64,000 nt of DNA from DATKDP01 sp035546335 (lineage in GTDB: Bacteria; Acidobacteriota; Thermoanaerobaculia; Gp7-AA8): positions 95,806 to 159,805 of the forward strand of contig DATKDP010000106.1 in the NCBI GenBank assembly GCA_035546335.1, given 5' to 3'. The notes beneath the pieces are model-generated. The model was not told where the DNA came from. It ran no database searches and saw only the letters and a program-made list of their open reading frames with translations. Positions 26,313 to 33,859 of the stretch are shown one piece after another (position 1 is the first letter of the stretch; every line of letters begins with the position of its first letter). The position numbers were made by a program, and so were the translations under genes.

Positions 26313-27077
26313 ATGTCGAAGATGAGTCGAGGAAGCCTTGCGTTCGCTGCGGTCGTTCTTTGTCTCGGGTCTTCGGGTCCCGCCGCGGCGTCGGACGCCG
26401 CTCCGGCGAAGGAGGTCGCCGCGCGGGCGATTGGTACGATGGCCGGCCCCGCATGGGATTCGGCGCGCTATCTTTCGTTCACCTTCAATGTCGAGCGGGA
26501 CGGAAAGGTCGTCGTTTCATTTCCGCAGAGTTGGGACCGGGAGACGGGTCGCTACAAGGTCAGCGGAAAAACGAACGACGGTCACCAGTTCGTCATCGTT
26601 CTCGACGTGAATACGCGCCAGGGAAACGTGCTCGTCGACGGGGAGGTCCCTGCGGATTCCGCGGCGTGGCTGGAGCGCGGCTACCGGCGGTTCATCAATG
26701 ACACGTACTGGTTGCTCATGCCGCTGAAGATGCTCGATCCGGGAACCCATCTCGAGCCGGCGGGAGCTCGAACCGATGAATGTGGCCGGACCTGGGATGT
26801 GGTGAAACTGACTTTCGACGAGGGCATCGGACTCACTCCGAAGGATCAGTACTGGCCGTGGGTCAATCGCGATACGGGACTGGTCGACCGGTGGGACATG
26901 CTGCTGCAGGGATCGAAGCCGGGCGACGAACCGAGCCCTGTTCATTTTCACCGGTACGAACGGTTCGGCGGGCTGCTCCTGTCGACCGTCCGAGTCACTC
27001 AAAGCGGCCGCATTCTTCTCGGCGACATCGTCGTATCTTCCTCGGTCCCGCCCGGCGCGTTCGAGTTGAAGCCGTGA
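26313..27077 (+). CDS. secreted protein of unknown function
   Basis: 254 residues from ATG 26313, placed after gaggtgat; GTG 26304 is an alternative. A signal peptide (SLAFAAVVLCLGSSGPAAAS) precedes a domain of mixed strands with SARYLSFTFNVERDGK, RRFINDTYWLLMPLKMLDPG and QYWPWVNRDTGLVDRWDML. This resembles uncharacterised secreted proteins (DUF6503-like, from memory), perhaps lipid- or lipoprotein-binding. It is divergent from the ketosynthase operon. Confidence 0.7.
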   Translation: MSKMSRGSLAFAAVVLCLGSSGPAAASDAAPAKEVAARAIGTMAGPAWDSARYLSFTFNVERDGKVVVSFPQSWDRETGRYKVSGKTNDGHQFVIVLDVNTRQGNVLVDGEVPADSAAWLERGYRRFINDTYWLLMPLKMLDPGTHLEPAGARTDECGRTWDVVKLTFDEGIGLTPKDQYWPWVNRDTGLVDRWDMLLQGSKPGDEPSPVHFHRYERFGGLLLSTVRVTQSGRILLGDIVVSSSVPPGAFELKP

Positions 27078-27090
27078 GGAGAAACAATCG

Positions 27091-27214
27091 CAGATAGCAG
27101 ATGGCAGATGGCAGATGGAGAGGCAGATTGCAGATGGCAGAGGGTAGATGGCAGACCCTCTGCCGTCTACCCTCTGCCTTCTACCCTCTGCCTTCTGCCT
27201 TCTGCCCTCTACCT
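27091..27214. repeat. heptamer tandem repeats in inverted arms between convergent genes
   Basis: The left arm has units of the agatggc/ggcagat type repeated every 7 bases (27091-27155), and the right arm has the complementary units ctctgcc, ttctacc, ttctgcc (27156-27214). Together they form a long imperfect hairpin that ends exactly at the stop codon of the leftward ATP-grasp gene, between it and the rightward secreted-protein gene. It may serve as a two-way transcript end. Confidence 0.8.
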
Positions 27215-28240
27215 TCAGGAGCGGTAGCGCGCCGTCGCCAGCTCGACGATCTCGTTGATGGTCTGGATGTAGCTCCTGCCGCTGTCGCGTGCGGCCATGC
27301 AGAATTCCGCCGATGATGAGAGCCATGGATTCGGATTGGCTTCGATGACGTATGGTTTGCCGTCGTCGGTGACGCGGATGTCGATCCGGCCGTAGTCGCG
27401 AAGCTCGAGCGCCTGATAGGCGGTGACGGCAACCTGCTGAATCGTGGTCATCAGCTCTTCGGGCATGCCGCTGGCGATCGCCGAACGGGTCTTTCGATAG
27501 GCTTCGGTATTCCGCTCGAACTTCACGTCGTAGCCGGCGATTTTCGGCATCCCATCAGGAAGGAAGGAGAAATCGAGCTCGACGAGCGGAAGCGCCTCCG
27601 GTTTGTCGTTGCCGATCACCGCGGCATAGATCTCCCGCCCGTCGATGTACTCCTCGATGAGAGCTGGAGCGTCGAACTCGTCGTGGATGTAGTGAATTCT
27701 TTCCATCAGCTCCTTGACGCTGGTGACGACCGATCCGCGATCGATTCCGATCGAGCCGTCCTCGGAGGTCGGTTTGACGATGAGCGGGAACTGAATGTCC
27801 TGCGCGTGATCGAGCTTTCCACGATAGGAGACGGCGAAGAAGGGGGTGAGCAGGCCGTGAAAGCGGACGACTTTCTTGGCGACGACCTTGTCCTGGCCGA
27901 GATGGAGGGCACGTGGTCCCGAGCCGGTGTAGCGCTTGCCGAGGAGATCGAGGAAGGCGGCGACGTTGAGGTCCTTGGTGTCGTCCCCGCCGTACGATTC
28001 GACCAGATTGAAGATCAGATCCTCTTTCGTTCGCGCGAGGGCGAGAAGGGTCGGCTCGCGGCCGTCGAGCTCGTGATAGGTGACCTCGTGTCCGAGCTTG
28101 GTGAGCGCATTGAAGATTTCCTCTCGGTCCAGCTTCGGCGGACGCCTCGGCGTTTTTCGTTGCCCGTTCTCTTCTTCTGCTGCGGCACCGGGGTAGTCTT
28201 CGGTGCCTTCCCATCGGTCGTAGAGAATCGTGATCTTCAT
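27215..28240 (-). CDS. ATP-grasp protein, D-alanine--D-alanine ligase-like
   Basis: 341 residues with the ATP-grasp fold: PLIVKPTSEDGSIGIDRGS (ATP loop), LIEEYIDGREIYAAVIGN, and the metal-binding end DIRVTDDGKPYVIEANPNPW. This is the arrangement of D-Ala-D-Ala ligases. The N-terminus (MKITILYDRWEGTEDYPGA) has an unusual charged insert (EEENGQRKTPRRPPKLDREE). It follows a zinc-peptidase gene by 16 bases, so the two are co-transcribed. A ligase acting on a peptide or amino-acid substrate other than cell-wall D-Ala is likely. Confidence 0.85.
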   Translation of the reverse strand: MKITILYDRWEGTEDYPGAAAEEENGQRKTPRRPPKLDREEIFNALTKLGHEVTYHELDGREPTLLALARTKEDLIFNLVESYGGDDTKDLNVAAFLDLLGKRYTGSGPRALHLGQDKVVAKKVVRFHGLLTPFFAVSYRGKLDHAQDIQFPLIVKPTSEDGSIGIDRGSVVTSVKELMERIHYIHDEFDAPALIEEYIDGREIYAAVIGNDKPEALPLVELDFSFLPDGMPKIAGYDVKFERNTEAYRKTRSAIASGMPEELMTTIQQVAVTAYQALELRDYGRIDIRVTDDGKPYVIEANPNPWLSSSAEFCMAARDSGRSYIQTINEIVELATARYRS

Positions 28241-28256
28241 CGTTCGGTCATCACTC

Positions 28257-29273
28257 TCATGGATTCACGAACCTCCCTCTCGTAAGATAGTTCATCGCGA
28301 GCGTCGTTGCATACGCGGTCAGCTCGATCAACTGTCTCTCCTCCTTGCCGCGCTCGACCTGCAGGCTCTGTTCGGTCGCGCGCTGCTCGATCGCTTCGAT
28401 CAGCACTTTGACCAGAGAACGCCGGACGCCGGTCCAGTAGGTGACCTTGTCCACGATGCTCTTGCGATGCCGGGCGATCACTTCCGCCGCAGGACGGAAG
28501 TTGTTCGCGTCGGGACCTTCGACGTTGAAGATGTCGGCGAGATCAGTGTCGAGGGGAAGCTCGTTGATGGCCGCCGTCTCGTCGGGCTGATTTTCGCGGT
28601 AGAACTGCTCGACTGTCGCTTCCATCTCCTCGACCGTGAAATCGATCTCTCCGAGAGGGCGCACGGGTTCACGCCCGGCGACTTCCTTCGCGATGCGGTC
28701 GACATAGAGGAGCTTGGTGAGAGCCGGCCAGCCGGCGTACTTCTTTCGCCAGTTGCTGCGCGGCGTCAGCCAGACAGCGAACGTTTCCGCGAAGTCCTCG
28801 TCGGGGTGCTTCTGGGCATACCATCCGGCGATGTGACGAACGAAGCGCTTGGAGAAGGGGATGGGGGTGTATTCGTCGCGATAGGCCCGCCGGAACGGCC
28901 CGAAGAGCCGGTGCCATTCGAGCGTTTTGTAGAGCTCGTAGGCGTAATTGAATGCGTGCCCCGCCTCGTGTCGCATGTACATCATGATCTCGCCCTCGTC
29001 CTCGATGTCGTTGATCGCCTGTTCGATGGCACCCAGGCGGCGGTCGGTGAGGTAGAACGGCACTCCGATGACCGGCTCCTCCGAAGGGCAGCCCCACTGG
29101 TCGGTCAGATAGAACGCGGGACGGAAATGGCTGAGCCCTTTCGCCTCGATCTCCGCATAGAGACGCCGGATGTACTCTTCGACGGGCGAGCCTTCGATCT
29201 TCAGCCCGAGCTGGCTGATCGGCTTTCTGAGTACTTCCTCCCCCTCGGGAGGGGTCTTCTCGAACGCTCTCAT
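28257..29273 (-). CDS. putative zinc metallopeptidase (HEAGH type)
   Basis: About 338 residues from ATG 29273. The zinc motif is in MYMRHEAGHAFNYAYELYK, and the region PDEDFAETFAVWLTP likely gives the third ligand. It resembles the group called putative zinc-binding metallopeptidase. The start is uncertain: no strong ribosome site is seen, and the frame runs upstream to 29429 through a hydrophobic LAAVLLIAVAM. Partner of the ATP-grasp ligase downstream. Confidence 0.72.
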   Translation of the reverse strand: MRAFEKTPPEGEEVLRKPISQLGLKIEGSPVEEYIRRLYAEIEAKGLSHFRPAFYLTDQWGCPSEEPVIGVPFYLTDRRLGAIEQAINDIEDEGEIMMYMRHEAGHAFNYAYELYKTLEWHRLFGPFRRAYRDEYTPIPFSKRFVRHIAGWYAQKHPDEDFAETFAVWLTPRSNWRKKYAGWPALTKLLYVDRIAKEVAGREPVRPLGEIDFTVEEMEATVEQFYRENQPDETAAINELPLDTDLADIFNVEGPDANNFRPAAEVIARHRKSIVDKVTYWTGVRRSLVKVLIEAIEQRATEQSLQVERGKEERQLIELTAYATTLAMNYLTRGRFVNP

Positions 29274-29343
29274 GGCCACTGCGATGAGCAACACGGCTGC
29301 CAGTGGTCGGGACCGGCAGCGACTTCGATCTTCGAGGCGATCC

Positions 29344-30474
29344 CTATGCGATCCCGAGCTCTTCGGGGGCGCGATCGCTGACGACGATCCGGTTCTTCCC
29401 TTCGGATTTCGCCTGGTACATCGCGCCATCGGCGCGCTTCAGCAACTGTTCCTTTTCCGCTTCGATCTTCCGCTCTCCACTCCGCGGGACGAACGCAGCG
29501 ATCCCGATCGACGCCGAGATCAGGCCGCGCAGGTGGACGGCAGGCAGCCCGAAGCCGTATTCGCGCTGAAGGAACGTGGTCTCTTCGACCGCAGCACGGA
29601 TTCGCTCGGCGATCCGGGACCCTTCCACCAGCGGTGTATCGGGCAGGATCATCACGAACTCGTCACCGCCGTAACGCGAAACGACGGAATCGGGAACGGT
29701 GATCACCCGCTTGAGGAGAAATGCGACTTCGCGGAGAACCTGGCTGCCGGCCAGGTGGCCGTATCGATCGTTGACGGCCTTGAAATTGTCCAGATCCATG
29801 AAGAGAAGAACAAATTCACGACCACTATCCGCCGTTTCCAGGACCAGCTCGTGAAGCCGCACGTGAAACCAGCGATCGTTGTACAGGCCGGTCAGATCGT
29901 CACGCTTTGCCAGCTCCTGAGCGCGCTTCGCATCGAGGGCGTTCTGCAGGGTGAAGGAGGTGTAGCCGGCGAAGATCTCGAGAAGGGTCATGTCGCGGTC
30001 GGTGAACGGTTTGCCGTCGCCACGATTCACCAGCTCGAGAACACCACAGACGCTCTTTCCGATGTAGATCGGAACGCAGACGACGGACTGGGTCTGGTGT
30101 CCCACCTTCTCGTCGATCTCGGCGAAGAAGTAGGCGTCCTGATGAACGTCAGCCGAGAGGTAAGGGTGCCCTGTCTGGTAGACGCGGCCGGCGATGCCGT
30201 GAGAAGCCGAGAATCGCCTCCCGATCAGATCGCTGCTCGCCTGGCCGAACGCGGCGATGAAAACCAGATCATTCTGATCTTTCGTCGGAACTTTCAGGAA
30301 TGGATCGTCGAGCAGGATCGAGCCCGATTCCGAGGGGACGAACTCGTAGGCCCTCAGCAGAATCTGGCGCAAAAGGACGTCGAGACCGATTTCGGATCTC
30401 AGGCCGAGCGCTGCCTTCTGGCGCTCGAGAAAGCGCTCGAGTTCCGGCAGCTCGAGTGAGTGCACCTGAAGCAT
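29344..30474 (-). CDS. GAF-GGDEF diguanylate cyclase
   Basis: 376 residues. A GAF sensor domain (about 30-185; SESGSILLDDP, GIAGRVYQTGHPYLS, VCVPIYIGKSVCGVLEL) is followed by a GGDEF domain (about 200-365) with DDLTGLYNDRWF, FMDLDNFKAVNDRYGH and the intact active site RYGGDEFVMILPD. It should make cyclic di-GMP in the cytoplasm in response to a ligand bound by GAF. An RxxD inhibitory site is not evident. It lies upstream of the metallopeptidase gene on the same strand. Confidence 0.92.
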   Translation of the reverse strand: MLQVHSLELPELERFLERQKAALGLRSEIGLDVLLRQILLRAYEFVPSESGSILLDDPFLKVPTKDQNDLVFIAAFGQASSDLIGRRFSASHGIAGRVYQTGHPYLSADVHQDAYFFAEIDEKVGHQTQSVVCVPIYIGKSVCGVLELVNRGDGKPFTDRDMTLLEIFAGYTSFTLQNALDAKRAQELAKRDDLTGLYNDRWFHVRLHELVLETADSGREFVLLFMDLDNFKAVNDRYGHLAGSQVLREVAFLLKRVITVPDSVVSRYGGDEFVMILPDTPLVEGSRIAERIRAAVEETTFLQREYGFGLPAVHLRGLISASIGIAAFVPRSGERKIEAEKEQLLKRADGAMYQAKSEGKNRIVVSDRAPEELGIA

Positions 30475-30513
30475 GGCGATCAGTCGCGTCTGAAGGCGGA
30501 AACCACTCGGGTA

Positions 30514-30912
30514 TTATAGGTTGCGCGGCTCGGGGCTCTCAAACAATCTCCCTTCCGCCTCGCGGGCCTCCACTTCGAAGCCGATCGCACCATAGGCGGC
30601 TGCCGAGCTCAGCCCTCTGCGGCGCAGGGAGCAGTATTCGCGCAGGTATTGCCACCCAAAACGAAACAAGCCGAGGCGGCGAGCCTGTTCGACGTGGACG
30701 AGCTCGTGCCGGATCGTGGCTTCGAGCCGGAGGCGATCGCCAAGCAGGCTGGAGGCGACGAAGACGCGCCGGCCCAACGTGATGGCGATCACCCCGCGGA
30801 AGAGGACCAGACGCAGCCAGAGAGGAAAGCCGATCCGGAGGCGGGCACCGTGAGCCGCGAGAGCGGACGCCGCCGCCGAGGAAAGGATGGAGGTGAATCG
30901 GTCGTCCGGCAT
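30514..30912 (-). CDS. DUF4157-like metallopeptidase-type protein
   Basis: 132 residues from ATG 30912. A hydrophobic Ala-rich start leads to GRRVFVASSLLGDRLRLEAT and a zinc-type motif IRHELVHVEQARRLG, then FGWQYLREYCSLRRRGLSSAAAYG. The HELxHxxQ motif is that of DUF4157-like proteins. The start has no strong ribosome site, and the frame is open further upstream. No function can be given beyond a probable zinc site. Confidence 0.65.
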   Translation of the reverse strand: MPDDRFTSILSSAAASALAAHGARLRIGFPLWLRLVLFRGVIAITLGRRVFVASSLLGDRLRLEATIRHELVHVEQARRLGLFRFGWQYLREYCSLRRRGLSSAAAYGAIGFEVEAREAEGRLFESPEPRNL

Positions 30913-31051
30913 CGATCCGATTCTACGCCGCAGTTCCGGAGATTCTTCGTATGTTGGTTGCTGACACGGTCGCACCGTTTTGCTATCGTTAGCCGACACC
31001 CATCCCTCAAATCCGAAATCGAGAAAAAGTCGCCTGCAGGAGGAAACGCAC

Positions 31052-32062
31052 GTGGGCAAGATTACAGCGGAGTACATATGGATCGATGGCCAGAGGCCGA
31101 CAGCGAAGCTTCGATCGAAGACGAAGATCATCGACGGTCCGGCCCGAAGTCTCGGCGACCTCCCCGAGTGGGGTTATGACGGATCGAGCACGTCCCAGGC
31201 ATCGGGGCACTTCAGCGATCTTCTTTTGAAGCCGGTCAAGTTGGTTCCCGATCCTCTCCATCGGGAGGACGACGTTCTCGTCCTGTGCGAGGTATTCAAT
31301 CCCGACGGCACAGTTCACTGGAGCAACACGCGGGCAGCGCTTCGCGAGGTGACGGAGAAATTCAGCAAGCACGATCCGTGGTTCGGAATCGAACAGGAGT
31401 ACACGTTCTTCGAAGGCAATCGACCCCTCGGGTGGCCGGACAAGGGCTTTCCGGCACCTCAGGGAGGGTACTACTGCGGCGTTGGCAGTGACGAGGTCTT
31501 CGGCCGCGAAGTCGTCGAAGCGCACGCCGATGCCTGTCTGCGCGCCGGGCTGTCGCTCGAAGGAACCAACGCCGAGGTGATGCCGGCGCAGTGGGAGTTT
31601 CAGATCGGGCCGCTCTCTCCGCTGGAGATGGCTGACCAGTTGTGGCTGGGGCGCTGGCTGCTCTATCGCATCGGTGAGGAGTTCGGCGTGAGCGCCACGT
31701 TGTACCCGAAGCCGGTCAAGGGCGACTGGAATGGAGCCGGAGCGCACACGAACTTCTCGACGAAGGCGATGCGCGAGGATGGCGGGATGAAGTCGATCGA
31801 AGAGGCGATGAGCAAGCTTGCAGCGAGGCACGATGACCACATGAAGGTCTATGGAGCGCACAACGAGGAGCGTCTGACGGGTCTGCACGAGACCGCCCCG
31901 ATTCACGAATTTCGCTTCGGAATCAGCGATCGAGGAGCCTCCGTCCGCATCCCGATGGCGACGGCGAAGCTCGGCCGAGGCTACTTCGAAGATCGGCGCC
32001 CGGCGGCGAACATGGATCCATATCAGGTCTGCGCAATTCTGATCGAAACAGTCTGTTCGTAA
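31052..32062 (+). CDS. glnII: glutamine synthetase, eukaryotic-like type II
   Basis: 336 residues from GTG 31052, which follows aggagg. The order is that of GlnII: GSTSQASGHFSDLLLKPVKL (a variant of the usual D-G-S-S-T-x-Q-A), PWFGIEQEYTFF, the metal/ATP motif NAEVMPAQWEFQIGPL, GDWNGAGAHTNFSTKAM, and NEERLTGLHETAPIHEF. It makes glutamine from glutamate, ammonia and ATP. The type II enzyme is about 100 residues shorter than GlnA and is a decamer or octamer in known cases. It stands alone; no PII or amt gene is near. Confidence 0.92.
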   Translation: MGKITAEYIWIDGQRPTAKLRSKTKIIDGPARSLGDLPEWGYDGSSTSQASGHFSDLLLKPVKLVPDPLHREDDVLVLCEVFNPDGTVHWSNTRAALREVTEKFSKHDPWFGIEQEYTFFEGNRPLGWPDKGFPAPQGGYYCGVGSDEVFGREVVEAHADACLRAGLSLEGTNAEVMPAQWEFQIGPLSPLEMADQLWLGRWLLYRIGEEFGVSATLYPKPVKGDWNGAGAHTNFSTKAMREDGGMKSIEEAMSKLAARHDDHMKVYGAHNEERLTGLHETAPIHEFRFGISDRGASVRIPMATAKLGRGYFEDRRPAANMDPYQVCAILIETVCS

Positions 32063-32066
32063 AACG

Positions 32067-32127
32067 TTCCGGTGGTGGCGCTTCGCGCTCACGACCGGCT
32101 GTGGTCACGGCATCCTTTCAGGATGCA
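32067..32127. repeat. dispersed hairpin repeat (CCGGTGGTG family), copy 2
   Basis: The order is the same as at 11874-11979: ccggtggtggcgcttcgcg, then cacgaccgg, ctgtggtc, then the small hairpin gcatcctttcaggatgc. It lies directly after glnII and before the convergent peptide-binding gene. Confidence 0.7.
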
Positions 32128-32183
32128 ATCCTGTGCGGCAGCGAAAGCGCCTCTTTCAACATCAGCCGAATCGTGGAGCGTTT

Positions 32184-33749
32184 CTACTCGATGCGGATCT
32201 GCGGCACCGAGAGGAGAAAGCCCCACGGGTCCATCCGGAACCCATCGACGTTGAAGCGCATGACCGCTACGTTGATCTGGTTGTAGAGTGAGATGTAGGG
32301 AAGGTCCTCGGCGAGGATTCTCTGAAGCTCGGCATACGACTCCCGTCTCTTTTCGCGATCGAACGTCGAACGTCCCTGCACGATCAGCTCGTCGACTCTC
32401 GGATTGCGGTAGTAGCCCCGATTCTGCCCCTCGGGCGGAACGCTGCTCGAGTGAAAGATCACATGATAGAAATCGGGATCGACCACGCCCGCTCGCGAGA
32501 GAGAGAACAGCTGAAAACGACCCTGCTGGATCTCTTCGTAGAACGTCCCGAACTCCGAGGAGTTGATCTCGACCTCGATTCCAACCTGATTGAGCATCTG
32601 CTGGATCATCTGCGCGCGTTGGTTCGCTTCGGCATCGGTCGAGGTTTTGAAGGAGAGCTTGAATCGCGAGCGAGGTCCGTCACCATCAGGATCCCGGTGA
32701 CCTGCCTGGTCGAGCAGCATCTTCGCCCGCTCCGGATCGTGACTGTAGCTCGGCAATCCACTGGCATGCGCCCAGTGGCTCTCAGGCAGCATCGTCTCGG
32801 TGACGACCCCGTAACCGCGCTGCAGATCGCGCACGATCCGTTCGCGATCGATCGCATGGGCGATCGCCTGGCGGACGGTTCTGTTGCGCAGGATGGGATC
32901 GTGGAGATTGAATGCGAGATACTGGTAGATCGCGCCGGGCTCCCTGACCACCTTGAACTCGTTGCTCTGTTCGAACTGCGGGATGGAATCGTTGGGAATT
33001 GCGTTGATCTCGAAGTTCACGCTCCCCTTGCGCAGCTCCAGAACGCGGGTCGTCGCATCGGGGATGATCCGCGCGATCACGCGGCGGACCTTCGGTTTTC
33101 CGAGGTGCCAGTCGTCGAATGCTTCCATGACGAGACGATCATCGGGGCGGAACTCGACGACGCGATAGGGTCCTGCGCCGATCGGTTTGCTGCGGTAGAC
33201 TTCGGGATCGGCTCCCCGGGGAAGGATCCCCAGAGTGAGGTTGGCGAAGAGTCCGCCATTCGGTTCTTTCAGCCGGAAGACGACCGTGTGGGGGTCGGGC
33301 GCCTCGATCCGATCGACCGCGTCGTAGCCGGCCTTTTTCGGCGAGTCGAATGCCTCGTCCATCAGGGAGTCGTACGTGAACTTCACGTCCGCGGAGGTCA
33401 CCGGCTGACCATTGTGAAAGCGCGCATTGCGGTTCAGATGAAAGATGATCGTTCGATCGTCCGGCGTTTCCCATCGCTCGGCGACGTCGGGGGCGTAATC
33501 GCTTTCGGGCGTCAAGCGGACCAGGCCGCTGTAGATCAGGTCGTAGATACGTCCCGACGCGTTGTCGTTGCCGATCCGAACGTCCAGATTCGTCGGTGTG
33601 CTGGAGAAGGGGATGATCAGCGCCTGCGCATCCCCCGAAGCGGTGCCTCCCGGGGCCTCGCGGCGACCGCATGCGGCGGCGATCGAGGCGATCAGAACAA
33701 GCGACAATACGAGCAGCGGAATGTCCCTTTGCAGCGTTCGATTCTTCAT
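32184..33749 (-). CDS. peptide/nickel-type ABC transporter substrate-binding lipoprotein
   Basis: 521 residues from ATG 33749 after gaggag, with a lipoprotein signal (LVLSLVLIASIAAAC). The rest is a family 5 extracellular solute-binding protein: SGRIYDLIYSGLVRL, the signature FHNGQPVTSADVKFTYDSL, and the C-terminal QRILAEDLPYISLYNQI. It would bind oligopeptides or similar in the periplasm. No permease or ATPase gene is adjacent on either side, so its transporter must be encoded elsewhere. Confidence 0.88.
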   Translation of the reverse strand: MKNRTLQRDIPLLVLSLVLIASIAAACGRREAPGGTASGDAQALIIPFSSTPTNLDVRIGNDNASGRIYDLIYSGLVRLTPESDYAPDVAERWETPDDRTIIFHLNRNARFHNGQPVTSADVKFTYDSLMDEAFDSPKKAGYDAVDRIEAPDPHTVVFRLKEPNGGLFANLTLGILPRGADPEVYRSKPIGAGPYRVVEFRPDDRLVMEAFDDWHLGKPKVRRVIARIIPDATTRVLELRKGSVNFEINAIPNDSIPQFEQSNEFKVVREPGAIYQYLAFNLHDPILRNRTVRQAIAHAIDRERIVRDLQRGYGVVTETMLPESHWAHASGLPSYSHDPERAKMLLDQAGHRDPDGDGPRSRFKLSFKTSTDAEANQRAQMIQQMLNQVGIEVEINSSEFGTFYEEIQQGRFQLFSLSRAGVVDPDFYHVIFHSSSVPPEGQNRGYYRNPRVDELIVQGRSTFDREKRRESYAELQRILAEDLPYISLYNQINVAVMRFNVDGFRMDPWGFLLSVPQIRIE

Positions 33750-33859
33750 TGCGACTCCTCGCGCGACTTCGTCATCGCGGCTTGACCTACAAGAGCGATG
33801 CCTGTTGTATGATGCACGTCCGAACCGGAGCCCTCCAATCGCGGAGCAGATTCTTCCTG

